Origin: Myxococcales bacterium
GTDB taxonomy: Bacteria; Myxococcota_A; Polyangia; Polyangiales; Polyangiaceae
Direction of reading: 5' to 3'
Length of the DNA stretch: 64,000 nucleotides
Assembly (NCBI GenBank): GCA_004193285.1
Contig: SECP01000007.1
Span: 1-64,000, forward strand
Shown here: piece after piece, positions 49,171 through 57,889 of the stretch
How the letters are laid out: every line of letters starts with the position of its first letter
Numbering within the stretch: position 1 is the stretch's first letter
The notes under the pieces: generated by a model
What the model saw: the letters and a program-made list of their open reading frames with translations, nothing else
Told to the model about the DNA's origin: nothing
Databases searched by the model: none
Made by a program: the position numbers and the translations under genes

Positions 49171-49515
49171 GTGGAAACCAACACCTTCGACATCATCGGC
49201 ATGGCCAAGCGCGTGGACTCACGTGTGAAGCGGAAGCGCGCCGCGCGCATCCTGGGCGGCATCGGCGTCGCGGCAGCAGGGTTGCTGCGCGGAGGCAGCT
49301 TGGCGCCCCTCTTCGTGCTCGGCGGCGCGGCGTTGTTCGTGCGGGGGGTCACGGATCGCCCACTCAAGGAAACCGCCCACCGCGTCGAACGCTGGTTCTC
49401 GCGGCCGCACACTCACCGGTTCGGTGAAGGAAAGCGGGACCTGGTTGACGAGGCCTCGTGGCAATCATTTCCGGCGAGCGACCCGCCTGCGACCGGCGCC
49501 TTAGGGATCCGCTGA
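49171..49515 (+). CDS. Small membrane protein with SFPASDPP motif
   Basis: The 114-residue product starts with GTG (ETNTFDIIGMAKRVDS). AAGGAG upstream decides the start; the in-frame extension upstream is unsupported. A hydrophobic double segment (about residues 30-56, ILGGIGVAAAGLLRGG and LFVLGGAALFV) suggests two membrane helices. The tail carries SFPASDPPA, a short motif shared by many small bacterial proteins of unknown function, including stress-related ones. It is divergent from DUF2383 with good sigma-54 sites on both sides. Confidence 0.75.
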   Translation: METNTFDIIGMAKRVDSRVKRKRAARILGGIGVAAAGLLRGGSLAPLFVLGGAALFVRGVTDRPLKETAHRVERWFSRPHTHRFGEGKRDLVDEASWQSFPASDPPATGALGIR

Positions 49516-49544
49516 GCCTCACCGGGCCTGCCGCTGAGCCTGCC

Positions 49545-49958
49545 TCAGCGGCCGGTCTGGAACTCCGAGGTGACCTGATTGGGCGGGGTTTCCGCGGGGG
49601 TGGCAGGCCTCGGCGGACGCAGCCGCTGACGCTGCTCGTCGTACCAGGTCCCCCGCGCCATCATGAGGCGCCCGTCGCTCCGGTACCAAGAATGCCACGG
49701 GGCGAACTTGCTCTTTGGCGGAGCGGTGACCCACCCGCCCCTGCGCCAAACGTAGCCCTCGCCGTGGAAAACCCACTCTCCGTCGACCCAAACCACGTCG
49801 GCTTTGGGCTTATCAGGCACCGTCTCCGCGAGAGCCGCCGGAGGGGGATACGGCACTTCTGCATAGGCAGCGAGTGGATGCTCCGTCAGAGGGGGAGCCG
49901 GCAGGCTGCCGCCGCAGCCAATAAGAAGAAGAGCCAGCGCGAGCGAACATCGCTTCAT
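49545..49958 (-). CDS. Lipoprotein with YXWxxW-like repeats
   Basis: The 137-residue product (MKRCSLALALLLIGC) is a lipoprotein with Cys15. The repeated motifs WVDGEWVFHGEGYVWRRGGW and APWHSWYRSDGRLMMARGTWYD match the YXWGXW family (BcpO-related), small surface proteins rich in aromatic residues. Function unknown. Its start codon lies 18 nt after the GC of a sigma-54 box. It is divergent from the TamA-like gene with 32 bp between starts. Confidence 0.8.
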   Translation of the reverse strand: MKRCSLALALLLIGCGGSLPAPPLTEHPLAAYAEVPYPPPAALAETVPDKPKADVVWVDGEWVFHGEGYVWRRGGWVTAPPKSKFAPWHSWYRSDGRLMMARGTWYDEQRQRLRPPRPATPAETPPNQVTSEFQTGR

Positions 49959-49975
49959 TGGGGTGGCCCAACCCT

Positions 49976-49991
49976 TGCAGTTGCCGTGCCG
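49976..49991 (-). promoter_or_regulatory. Sigma-54 promoter candidate for the YXWxxW lipoprotein
   Basis: On the minus strand CGGCACGGCAACTGCA matches 10 of 12 positions with correct spacing. Transcription would start near 49965, about 7 nt before ATG 49958. It overlaps the start codon of the divergent TamA-like gene (GTG 49991). Confidence 0.5.
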
Positions 49992-52132
49992 TGAATCGTG
50001 ATGGCGCCAGCTTGCTCCGAAGGGCGGGCGCGTGGCTCTTCCTGCTGCTCGTCGTTTCGTTGGCGCTCGGCTGCACCCGCGCCCCCTCGCAGCGGTTCAA
50101 CCTCCAGAGCCTCAAGGTGACCGGCAACTCCCAGTTGGAGGACGCGGAGATCGAAGAGCGGATCGCCTCGCGCGAAACGCCGCGCTTTCTCGGGCTGTTT
50201 CCGGGCGTCATCTACGACTACGAGATTTTCAACCGCTTCGTTCTCGAGCGGGATTTGCAGCGGATTGAGCGCTTGTACCGCAGCCGCGGCTACTACGAAG
50301 CCCATGCTCGCGCCGCCCATGTGTATCGCGATGGCGCGAAAGTTCGCGTCGAGATCGTCGTCGAGGAAGGCCAGCCGGTGCTGCTACGTCGGGTGGACGT
50401 GCACGGCTTGGAGAAACTGCCGCCAGCTCTGCGTGCCGAAGCCCGAAGCGCGGTGCTGAGCGAGATGCCGCTGGAGGAGCCGCTCGAAGAAGAGAAGCTC
50501 GACACCGCGTCCAAGGCGCTCGCGCGCATGTTGGGGGATAGCGGCTATGCGCAGGCCGTCGTCCAGAAGAGCGCGGACGTCAACCTCCCGAAACGCACCG
50601 CCGCAGCGGGCTTCTGGGTCAACGCCGGTCAACCCTCCGAGCTGGGTGAGGTGACGCTACAGGGGTTGCAGGATTTGCCGGAGCCCAAGGTGCGCCAGGC
50701 GCTCGCTCTCGAGCCAGGCATGGCGTACTCGCAATCCGAGCTCGACGAGGCCGAGCGCGCTCTGCTCGATTTGGGCGTGTTTGCGTCCGTGGAAATCGAG
50801 CCCCAAGTGGACAAGGCGACTCCCGGACCGAACGGCAAGCCTCGCGTGCCCATTTTGGTCAAGGTCGAGAAAGCGAAGCTTCGCAGCATCCACGTCGGCG
50901 GCGGCGCTCTGGTCGACGCGCTCCAGAGCGATGCTCACTTGACGTTTGGTTGGGAGAACCAGAGCTTCCTCGGCGGAATGCGCAAGCTGCAGTTTCAGGT
51001 GCAGCCCGGCGTCGTGTTCTATCCGACGCGGTTTCCGACGTTTCAAGCCCCGACGAAACTGCTCCCCAAGGCCACGTTTCGTACGGAATTTCGCCAGCCT
51101 GGGTTCATTACGGGTCGCACCAACTTGGTCCTTCGGGGGCAAGTGAGAGCGGGCCCCGTGCTGTGGCCGGGCGACGCGAGCGACAAAGTGCCCATCATTG
51201 GCTACTTCGACAACCGAGTTTCTGCAGGGCTCGAGCGCACGTTCCGGCGCTTGTACACCTACGTGTCTCACAACGTGCAGGTGAACGTGCCCTTCTATTA
51301 TTACAAGCCGAGTGACGGCGAGAACCCGTCCCTCGGTTTGGTCTGGGTCTCTTACCCGGCGCTCACGACGACGCTGGACCTGCGCGATGATCCGATCCAC
51401 CCGCACAAGGGCCTGTACCTAGGCAACGAGCTGGAGGTCGCGGGGGTCGGGGGCGATGCGCGCGACATCAAGATCCAACCCGAGGCGCGCGTCTACCTTC
51501 CGGTGAGTAAGCGCGTGACCTTGGCCTCGCGCGTGGGCATCGGCTTGCTGTTCGCGCAAAACTACGGCGAAACCGTGGAGAGCAACAGCCTCACGCGCCA
51601 GCCGCCGGCCGGTTACGAGGCCAACAACGACGAGAAGTGGATCCACGACATCCAGGTCATGTTCATGCGCGGCTTGTTCGCGGGTGGCTCTGGCTCCAAC
51701 CGAGGCTACTCACTGCGCGAGATCGGCCCGCACGGGCGAGTGCCATTCTACAACTACGGGCAGTCGACCGCGGGCCAGAACTGCGCCGCGGCGGACGCGG
51801 ATCCTTCGGTGTGCTCGCTGCCGTTGGGAGGATTCACGCTGTGGGAGGCGAGCGTGGAGCTCCGTTTTCCACTAGTCGGTGATTTGGCGGGCAACCTGTT
51901 CGCGGACGCGGCGGACGTTTCGGCGCGCCGCGTCGACTTCCGGTTCCGGCCTCACTTGAGCGTGGGCTTCGGGTTCCGCTACGACACGCCGGTTGGACCC
52001 ATCCGGCTGGACCTGGGCTACCGCGTCCCGGGGCTGCAGGCGCCCGCTGATGCGCCAGACGAGCGCAAGCCCAAGGACGGGCCGTTCGGCGTGCCGGTCG
52101 CGCTATCCTTCGGGATTGGAGAATCCTACTGA
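49991..52132 (+). CDS. tamA: TamA/BamA-family outer-membrane protein with N-terminal lipobox
   Basis: The 713-residue product has POTRA-like domains (FNLQSLKVTGNSQLEDAEI, RIERLYRSRGYYEAHARA and others up to about residue 290) and a C-terminal 16-strand barrel region with LTFGWENQSFLGGMRKLQFQ. It is in the Omp85 superfamily and, with TamB next to it, should help insert outer-membrane proteins. GTG 49991 (MNRDGASLLRR) is chosen over the ORF start at 49958, which overlaps the divergent gene. The signal peptide ends SLALGC, a lipobox, which is unusual for Omp85. The tamB start overlaps its stop. Confidence 0.92.
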   Translation: MNRDGASLLRRAGAWLFLLLVVSLALGCTRAPSQRFNLQSLKVTGNSQLEDAEIEERIASRETPRFLGLFPGVIYDYEIFNRFVLERDLQRIERLYRSRGYYEAHARAAHVYRDGAKVRVEIVVEEGQPVLLRRVDVHGLEKLPPALRAEARSAVLSEMPLEEPLEEEKLDTASKALARMLGDSGYAQAVVQKSADVNLPKRTAAAGFWVNAGQPSELGEVTLQGLQDLPEPKVRQALALEPGMAYSQSELDEAERALLDLGVFASVEIEPQVDKATPGPNGKPRVPILVKVEKAKLRSIHVGGGALVDALQSDAHLTFGWENQSFLGGMRKLQFQVQPGVVFYPTRFPTFQAPTKLLPKATFRTEFRQPGFITGRTNLVLRGQVRAGPVLWPGDASDKVPIIGYFDNRVSAGLERTFRRLYTYVSHNVQVNVPFYYYKPSDGENPSLGLVWVSYPALTTTLDLRDDPIHPHKGLYLGNELEVAGVGGDARDIKIQPEARVYLPVSKRVTLASRVGIGLLFAQNYGETVESNSLTRQPPAGYEANNDEKWIHDIQVMFMRGLFAGGSGSNRGYSLREIGPHGRVPFYNYGQSTAGQNCAAADADPSVCSLPLGGFTLWEASVELRFPLVGDLAGNLFADAADVSARRVDFRFRPHLSVGFGFRYDTPVGPIRLDLGYRVPGLQAPADAPDERKPKDGPFGVPVALSFGIGESY

Positions 52133-55100
52133 TGGCTCCGCGTAGGCATTCCCGCTGGTGGCGCTGGCCGCTGTACTTCGTGCTCGGCTTGGTCGCGCTA
52201 GTCGGGCTGTTGTTCGTCTCCCTGCGCACCTCCTTGGCGCGGGAGCAGGTGCGAACGCAGGTGAACGGGATTTTGGCGGAGCTGTTTCAAGGCAAGCTCG
52301 TCATCGATCGCATTGGCCGCGTCGGGCTCTGGGGCGCTTCCGGAATCGACGTTCGGGTCTTCGACCCGAAGGGTGCGCAGGTCATTCGCGCGCAGGGCAT
52401 CAGCGCGGAGCTCTCGGTGCCGCGCACGGTTTGGCAGTTCGTGACCAACGCGGACCGGCCCGAGCTGTACGTCGCCCGCGTGCACGTCGACCACGCAGAC
52501 GTCGCTCTCCGCGAGGACGAAGAGCTAGGAGTCACGCTTGCCGGCACCTTCCTGCCGCGGGACACGAGCGAGCCGGAGAAGCCTACTCCTCCCGGAGATG
52601 GCCCGCGCGTGCACCTTCCGCGCGTCACGTTCGGCAGCGTTTGGGCGCACGGGCGCGCTTCCGGATCGCCGGACCTGGACGCCGAGCTCCACGACCTGCG
52701 CGCCAGTCTCGAGCAGTCCCCGGTCGATGGCGTCACCCTCGACTTGGCTGAAGTGCAGCTGGTGTCGCGCGGGCTGCCAACCGGCGCGGACCCGAGTGGG
52801 CGCGTCACAGGGCTGATTCAAGCTCCCGCCGAGGAGACGGCTCCGCTCCGGCTCGAGGTCACGCTCGACGGGCGAGCCGCCGGCTCCCCGCTCGCCTTGG
52901 AAGCGAGCTGGGTCGGTGACGACGTGCACGCTTTCGTCTACGCCACGCGAGTGCCAGCGGCGTTCGTCAACGCGCAGGCACCCGGGCTCGCGCTGGACGG
53001 CGACGTCACCCTGCTGGCAGACGTTGACGGCCCCCTTCCACAGCTGGACTTCTGGGTAGACGTGGACGCGAGCGCCGCGCACGTGACCGCGGTCGGCTAC
53101 GCCGTCGTGGCGCAAGGGATGGAGCTCGGCGCTACCGTGCAAACCTCGCGTGTCAACGCCGCGCGCGCCGTCGCAGATGGACCAGATACGGACCTCTCGC
53201 TGCAAGCCAACGTCTTGCTCCTCGAAGATCGCGAGGACAGCTACGTTGGCGCGTACCGGGTCGACGTCGAGCCCGGACGCGTGCAGGCAGAGGTGACCCC
53301 CGCGCTGTGGCTCACCGGCCACGCCGCGCTCGACGCGGATGGCAGCGTCGAGACGACGGGCAAGCTCGGCGCGGATGAATCGGGGGCTTCGGTGCTGGGA
53401 AGCTACCGAGTGTCGCTGCCGAAGGAAGGTGAGGGGCGCGTCTCGGCGACTCTCGAGGCACGGCTCGAAGACCCGGCTCGGCTCGCACCGTTTGGTCTGC
53501 GCACCGCCGGCACGGTCGCGCTCCGGGGCGAGCTGCGGCTGCAGTCAGGCGTCATCGACGCGAAGGCTTCCGCGAGCCTGAGGCGGGTGGACCAGGCGCA
53601 GATCCAGCTCCGCAACGTGGAGCTACGCGCCGAGGCTGCCGGCACCTTGCAGGCTCCACGCGCGCACGCCGCCGTGACGGTGGACGCGCTCTCCGGGCGC
53701 GCTCACGCGGACTTGGACTACGGCCCCGAGGGCGAGCGGCTCGAGCTGTTTCTCGCCGACATCGACCTCATCCGTCTGGCCCACATGCTGGACCTGCAAG
53801 TCCCGGTGCGACAGAGCACGCTCGCTTTGGACGCTTCGCTGACCCGCCGAGCCCCCGCGCGGGTCTACGAGCTAGACGCCACGGGAAAGGTCGACTTCGG
53901 CGAGCTGGGCAGCGTGAGCTTGCTCGCGAAGCAGCTGCAGGTACCTCCGAGCGCGCCCAACCTCGCAAGACTGGGGACGCTCCAGGGGGAGCTGTCCGCG
54001 CGCGGCAAGCTGGACCTCGATCGGCTGACCCCGCTGCTGGCGGAGGCCGGCGCGCCGATCGAGCGCGTCGGGGGCAAGCTGCGCTTCGAGGTCGCGGCCA
54101 AGAACCGGGCCGATGATCCGCAAGGCTTGGAGCTCTCGGCTTCCATCGATACGAACGCCTTTCGCGTCGTGGAGAAGCGAAGAACACCCGACGAAATCAA
54201 GACGACCGCCGACGCGATGGCGTCCGAGCCGATGGCGATCGAGGGCATTGATTTGCACTTCGCAGCTCGCACTTGGCCGAGCACCGGCGAAGCGGTTGCG
54301 ACTGCCATACTTCGGGACCGAGGCGGCACGTTGCTCGACGCTCAGGCGGAGCTGCAGCTCGCGGGGCTCTGGCCGAACGGGTTGACGGATGTGGCGGCGC
54401 TCTCACGTGCGCCGCTGCGCGCTACGTTCGAGGTTCCGAAGCGGCGCATCCAGCGCCTTCCCCCGTTGGTGCGACCCGACGCGCTGCTCGGCCAAGGAAT
54501 GCTGGAGGGCTCGCTCGAAGGCAGTGTGCTGGAGCCCCGCGTGAAAGTGCACGTCGCGCTGTCTTCCTTGCGCGCGGCCGGCTCGAGAGCGCCAGTGGAC
54601 CTCGGCGCGGACGTTACCTACACGCCCGAAGGCGGCGACGCCCGCGTCGATGCGAAGATGACCCGTACCGGCGCCGCGGTCCTGACCGTAGATACGAAGT
54701 GGCAAGGCGATCTGCGGCAGGCGGGCGACCTCGCCACCGGCAAGACCGGACTTAGCGGCAGCGCGAAGATCGCGCTCGAGAACTTCCCGCTCGACGTCGT
54801 ACCGATGATCGTGGATCGTCAAGTGAACGGTCGCATCAGCGGCGCGATCGAGGTCAAGGACTGGGGGAAGGACGCAGACGTCGAAGCCAAGCTCAGGTCC
54901 ACGACGCTCACGGTCGGCCAAATCGCGATCTCGAACTTGGAGCTCCAGGCGCGAACCGACGCCGACAAGCTCGTAGCCGAGCTGGGGCTCAATGTCGGGT
55001 CCGGCTATTCGAAGGCGACGTTGGACGCCGGTATGCATTGGGGCAACCGGCCCCTGCCGGAGCTCGAGCACCGCGGCGTGGTGCGCCTGCAGACCCGCGC

Positions 55101-56433
55101 CTTCCGGCTGGAGACGCTCAGCCCGCTGCTCGGCGGAGTGGTCAGCGAGCTCGGAGGCGTGCTCGACGCGAACACGGAGATCGCAGTGACGCCCGACTCG
55201 ACTCGCCTTTCCGGCTCGGCTCAGCTCGAGCAAGGGGTGCTGCAGCTGCCGGCGCTGGGGCAGCGCTTCAGCGACATTCGGGCGAGAGTCGGGGTGGCGG
55301 ACAATCAGTTCAAGCTCGAGCACCTGGAGGCGCGTGGCACCACCGGGCGTGTCACGGCCAAGGGCGCTGCGCAGCTGGACGGCTTCGAGCTGCGCGGCGC
55401 GAACGCCCAGCTACGCATCGCGAAAGACGAAGCGCTGCCCCTCACCCTCGAAGGCGCGGCGATCGGAGACGCGTGGGGCAGCATCGACGCGAGCTTCGCT
55501 TCGCCCCCCGAAGGTGAGCGCAAGCTGGACATCTCGGTCCCGGATTTTCATCTCGTTACGCCCGAGACGAGCGGGGGAAGCCTGCAGAGCCTGGAGGCCA
55601 ACCCGGAGATCCACGTCGGTGTGCGCCGCGCGGACGGGAAGTTCGTCGAGCTTCCGGTGCAGCCGCTCGAGCCCGGTGAGAGCGAGGCTGCTTCCGGCGA
55701 GCCGCCCCAGCCGCTCCGCATCACGGTGAAGCTCGGCAATGCGGTCACGGTGGAGCGCGGGCGCACGGCCACCGTCCAGCTCACGGGCCAGCTCGCGGTG
55801 CTCGTCACGAGCGATACCCAGATCAACGGCCGTATCGAGGTGCGCGGTGGCAAGCTCGACGTGCAGGGCAAGACGTTCGATATCGAGCGCGGCGTCATCA
55901 CGTTCGACGGCAATGACCCAGCCAACCCGACCATCACGGCCACGGCTCGCTGGGACGCTCCCGGCTACACTGTCTATGCGGAATACCTGGGTGACGTGCA
56001 GAACGGACGTATCAAGCTGCACTCGGAGCCGCCGCTCACGGACAGCGAAATCGCGAGCCTGCTCTTGTTCGGGAGCCCCGATGGAAACGCCGGCGCGACG
56101 AGCGGCGGCAGTGACGCGGCGCTGGCGGTGAGCGCCGTCGGCGACACCGCCGCCAAGGGCCTGAATCAGGTGCTGGACGACTTCACCAATCTGGACGTCA
56201 GCGCGCGCATCGACACGACCACCGGCTCTGCACGCCCGGAGCTCGTCTTCCAGGTTTCGCCGCGCGTCGCGGCCAAGGTCACCCGCGCAATCGGCACCCC
56301 TGCGGTAGGGGAGAGTCAGGACCGCACCTTCTTGACGCTCGAGCTCCGCTTGCGTCGCGCGTGGGCCCTCTCTGCGCTCTTCGGCGACCGAGGCGCCACC
56401 GCGCTGGACCTCATCTGGCGTAAACGGTACTGA
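52132..56433 (+). CDS. tamB: TamB translocation/assembly module protein (DUF490)
   Basis: The 1433-residue product has an N-terminal signal anchor (WRWPLYFVLGLVALVGLLFV) and a very long stretch of beta-rich repeats, as in TamB/AsmA-like proteins that form a hydrophobic groove for lipid transport. The C-terminal DUF490 domain is recognisable (NAVTVERGRTATVQLTGQ, FDIERGVITFDGNDPANPTI, DSEIASLLLFGSPDG, ending LDLIWRKRY). The TamA-like gene precedes it with TGATG overlap, the typical operon order. It links inner and outer membranes across the periplasm. Confidence 0.94.
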   Translation: MAPRRHSRWWRWPLYFVLGLVALVGLLFVSLRTSLAREQVRTQVNGILAELFQGKLVIDRIGRVGLWGASGIDVRVFDPKGAQVIRAQGISAELSVPRTVWQFVTNADRPELYVARVHVDHADVALREDEELGVTLAGTFLPRDTSEPEKPTPPGDGPRVHLPRVTFGSVWAHGRASGSPDLDAELHDLRASLEQSPVDGVTLDLAEVQLVSRGLPTGADPSGRVTGLIQAPAEETAPLRLEVTLDGRAAGSPLALEASWVGDDVHAFVYATRVPAAFVNAQAPGLALDGDVTLLADVDGPLPQLDFWVDVDASAAHVTAVGYAVVAQGMELGATVQTSRVNAARAVADGPDTDLSLQANVLLLEDREDSYVGAYRVDVEPGRVQAEVTPALWLTGHAALDADGSVETTGKLGADESGASVLGSYRVSLPKEGEGRVSATLEARLEDPARLAPFGLRTAGTVALRGELRLQSGVIDAKASASLRRVDQAQIQLRNVELRAEAAGTLQAPRAHAAVTVDALSGRAHADLDYGPEGERLELFLADIDLIRLAHMLDLQVPVRQSTLALDASLTRRAPARVYELDATGKVDFGELGSVSLLAKQLQVPPSAPNLARLGTLQGELSARGKLDLDRLTPLLAEAGAPIERVGGKLRFEVAAKNRADDPQGLELSASIDTNAFRVVEKRRTPDEIKTTADAMASEPMAIEGIDLHFAARTWPSTGEAVATAILRDRGGTLLDAQAELQLAGLWPNGLTDVAALSRAPLRATFEVPKRRIQRLPPLVRPDALLGQGMLEGSLEGSVLEPRVKVHVALSSLRAAGSRAPVDLGADVTYTPEGGDARVDAKMTRTGAAVLTVDTKWQGDLRQAGDLATGKTGLSGSAKIALENFPLDVVPMIVDRQVNGRISGAIEVKDWGKDADVEAKLRSTTLTVGQIAISNLELQARTDADKLVAELGLNVGSGYSKATLDAGMHWGNRPLPELEHRGVVRLQTRAFRLETLSPLLGGVVSELGGVLDANTEIAVTPDSTRLSGSAQLEQGVLQLPALGQRFSDIRARVGVADNQFKLEHLEARGTTGRVTAKGAAQLDGFELRGANAQLRIAKDEALPLTLEGAAIGDAWGSIDASFASPPEGERKLDISVPDFHLVTPETSGGSLQSLEANPEIHVGVRRADGKFVELPVQPLEPGESEAASGEPPQPLRITVKLGNAVTVERGRTATVQLTGQLAVLVTSDTQINGRIEVRGGKLDVQGKTFDIERGVITFDGNDPANPTITATARWDAPGYTVYAEYLGDVQNGRIKLHSEPPLTDSEIASLLLFGSPDGNAGATSGGSDAALAVSAVGDTAAKGLNQVLDDFTNLDVSARIDTTTGSARPELVFQVSPRVAAKVTRAIGTPAVGESQDRTFLTLELRLRRAWALSALFGDRGATALDLIWRKRY

Positions 56434-56604
56434 CGGCGGCTCGGCATGGGAGTCAACGCGCCGTAGCATCTTCGCCCGGCGTCCACGGCCAGACACGAGG
56501 CGGCCGGAGGTTGACGGGTGTGAGCGGCGCGACGCGGAAGACTTGAAGCCCCTGCCAGCCCGTCGGTTTCAGTGAGAACCAGGGCTAGGCGGCGTTCGTG
56601 CCGA

Positions 56605-56637
56605 AGCGGGACCAACGTCGTTGGCCCCGCTCCTTTT
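56605..56637 (+). terminator. Intrinsic terminator after tamB
   Basis: AGCGGG-A-CCAAC (56605-56616) pairs with GTTGG-C-CCCGCT (56620-56631), one mismatch and a 3-nt loop, followed by CCTTTT. It lies 171 bp after the tamB stop and just before the convergent DUF3618-like stop, so it fits termination of tamB. Confidence 0.75.
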
Positions 56638-56657
56638 CAAATTCTGGACGAGCTCAA

Positions 56658-57074
56658 TCAGTGACCGGGCGACGCGGCAGACGCGGAGAGCGACGCAGGC
56701 GCGGGCTCGCCCGGCACCGAGAGTCGGCTCACGACCTCTTGCGCTACGCGGCGTGCCAACAAGCGCAGCGCCCAGATTCCGACCGTCTTTGCGGCGGTGG
56801 AGAGCGCCGACGGCTGCCCCGGAGACAACCAGCGGTCCCGCCGCCGCCCGCGCCGCACGAGCGCTACCGTTACGCCCACCGCAACCGCGGCTCCGGCGAC
56901 GACCACGGCCGCCCCGAGGGCAGGCTTGAGCTCGCCGCCGATGCGCCGAGCCATGTTCTCGCTGCTTCGACCCACCGCGCGCAGGCTGCGCGAGAGCTCG
57001 GCCTTCTCGCGAGCGACCGCCGCCTCCGCCCGCGCAATTTCATCCATGTCGCTTTGACTCGCCGTGATTGGCAT
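56658..57074 (-). CDS. DUF3618-like small membrane protein
   Basis: The 138-residue protein has a helical N-terminus (IARAEAAVAREKAELSRSLRA) typical of DUF3618, one hydrophobic segment (ALGAAVVVAGAAVAVGVTVALV, about 53-74) and a basic stretch RRGRRRDRW. The C-terminal helix could associate with the membrane. ATG 57074 has GGGG four bases upstream; ATG 57047 is an alternative. It overlaps the end of the YqjE-like gene by 35 bp, so it is the third gene of a small-membrane-protein operon. Confidence 0.78.
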   Translation of the reverse strand: MPITASQSDMDEIARAEAAVAREKAELSRSLRAVGRSSENMARRIGGELKPALGAAVVVAGAAVAVGVTVALVRRGRRRDRWLSPGQPSALSTAAKTVGIWALRLLARRVAQEVVSRLSVPGEPAPASLSASAASPGH

Positions 57075-57429
57075 CGTGCCCCATGTCTTTCAGCCGGCGC
57101 AGCTCGCGCACGGCGAATAAGGAAACTCCCAGCGCCAGCCCAAAAGAGATACCCAGCATCCATACGACGCTGGGCCACGGCTGGCTCCCGAACAGAACAG
57201 GTGAAAGCGCCAGCAAGCAGGCGAACACCTGGACCAGCAAAAGCGCCAGCCAGAGCAGCACCAACCCCGCACCAATGCGAGCGATGAACGCCCTGGCTTC
57301 CATCGCGGCCAGCCGCAGCTCCGCGCGCGCGAGCGCGCCGACGTTGTCGATCACCGCTGACAGCGCTTCACCAGGATTTTCCGGCGAGCCCGTGCTGGTG
57401 CGGCGCGGAGCCTCCACGCGCGGCTCCAT
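57040..57429 (-). CDS. Phage holin III/YqjE-like membrane protein
   Basis: The 129-residue protein ([15 protein letters not shown]) has a soluble N-terminus with an amphipathic helix (LARAELRLAAMEARAFIARI) and two membrane helices (about 62-84 and 92-113). This layout is that of the holin-III/YqjE family (PF07332), which is not a lysis holin but a small inner-membrane protein in operons with YqjD and similar. Its start overlaps the stop of the DUF1328 gene (TGATG). A sigma-54 box lies upstream of the operon. Confidence 0.85.
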   Translation of the reverse strand: MEPRVEAPRRTSTGSPENPGEALSAVIDNVGALARAELRLAAMEARAFIARIGAGLVLLWLALLLVQVFACLLALSPVLFGSQPWPSVVWMLGISFGLALGVSLFAVRELRRLKDMGHDANHGESKRHG

Positions 57430-57593
57430 CACGTCGGGACGCGGCGCCCGAAGATGAGGGAAACGATGGCGAGGATGAGGAACACGAAGAACAGGATCTT
57501 CGCGACGCCCACGGCGCTGGCAGCAATGCCGCCGAAGCCGAACACGGCCGCGAGGAGCGCAATCACGAAAAATACGGCAGCCCAGTACAACAT
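57429..57593 (-). CDS. DUF1328 small membrane protein
   Basis: The 54-residue protein ([20 protein letters not shown]) is a clear DUF1328/YtjA member: two hydrophobic helices and the conserved [20 protein letters not shown] segment, ending FGRRVPT. Family length is about 52-60 residues. Small size makes it easy to miss. Its stop TGA overlaps the ATG of the YqjE-like gene, making it the first gene of a three-gene operon. A strong sigma-54 promoter candidate lies 60 nt upstream. Relatives in other bacteria are linked to osmotic or general stress. Confidence 0.93.
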   Translation of the reverse strand: MLYWAAVFFVIALLAAVFGFGGIAASAVGVAKILFFVFLILAIVSLIFGRRVPT

Positions 57594-57652
57594 GACGTCT
57601 AGTTCCTTGAATGTTGGTGCGCGAGACTGCGCGACCCGACGTCGAGGGGCTA

Positions 57653-57668
57653 AGCAGAAGGCGTGCCA
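57653..57668 (-). promoter_or_regulatory. Sigma-54 promoter candidate for the DUF1328 operon
   Basis: On the minus strand TGGCACGCCTTCTGCT matches 11 of 12 positions with a perfect -24 element. Transcription would start near 57642, about 49 nt before ATG 57593. It is one of a divergent pair with 57813-57828. Confidence 0.75.
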
Positions 57669-57678
57669 AATCCGACAC

Positions 57679-57734
57679 GCTGCGATCCGCAGCAGTTTAG
57701 TGGCTAGAACTCACCGGTGGACGTCGTTAACGAC
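57679..57734. promoter_or_regulatory. Palindrome cluster between divergent sigma-54 promoters
   Basis: Three palindromes lie here: GCTGCG-ATC-CGCAGC (57679-57693), CACCGGTG (about 57712-57719) and GTCGTTAACGAC (57723-57734, perfect). Between promoters of sigma-54 type facing away from each other, they are candidate binding sites for an enhancer-binding protein. The rest of 57735-57812 shows nothing recognisable. Confidence 0.45.
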
Positions 57735-57812
57735 CCAGCGAGGCCAAACGCTACGTCGCAGTAGCTCCACGCACCACTTCCAGCCTTCATCGGCCGTTCC
57801 AACACCACTGCG

Positions 57813-57828
57813 TGGCACATCACGTGCA
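57813..57828 (+). promoter_or_regulatory. Sigma-54 promoter candidate for the Cys-rich lipoprotein
   Basis: TGGCACATCACGTGCA matches 10 of 12 positions with correct spacing. Transcription would start near 57839, just before a hairpin at 57841-57860. Confidence 0.62.
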
Positions 57829-57840
57829 ATCGCCGACGAC

Positions 57841-57865
57841 GCCGCGCAGTTCTGCGCGGCCTTTT
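57841..57865 (+). terminator. Leader hairpin with T tract
   Basis: GCCGCGCA (57841-57848) pairs with TGCGCGGC (57853-57860), loop GTTC, followed by CTTTT. It lies at the predicted 5' end of the lipoprotein message, so it could be an attenuator or a stabilising 5' hairpin rather than an ordinary terminator. Confidence 0.5.
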
Positions 57866-57889
57866 GCCGTGACTCGTCGAGGAAACATC

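Noticed and set aside
57040..57429. Phage lysis holin
   Set aside because: The family name includes holin, but there is no endolysin or phage gene nearby; operon context fits YqjE-like membrane proteins.
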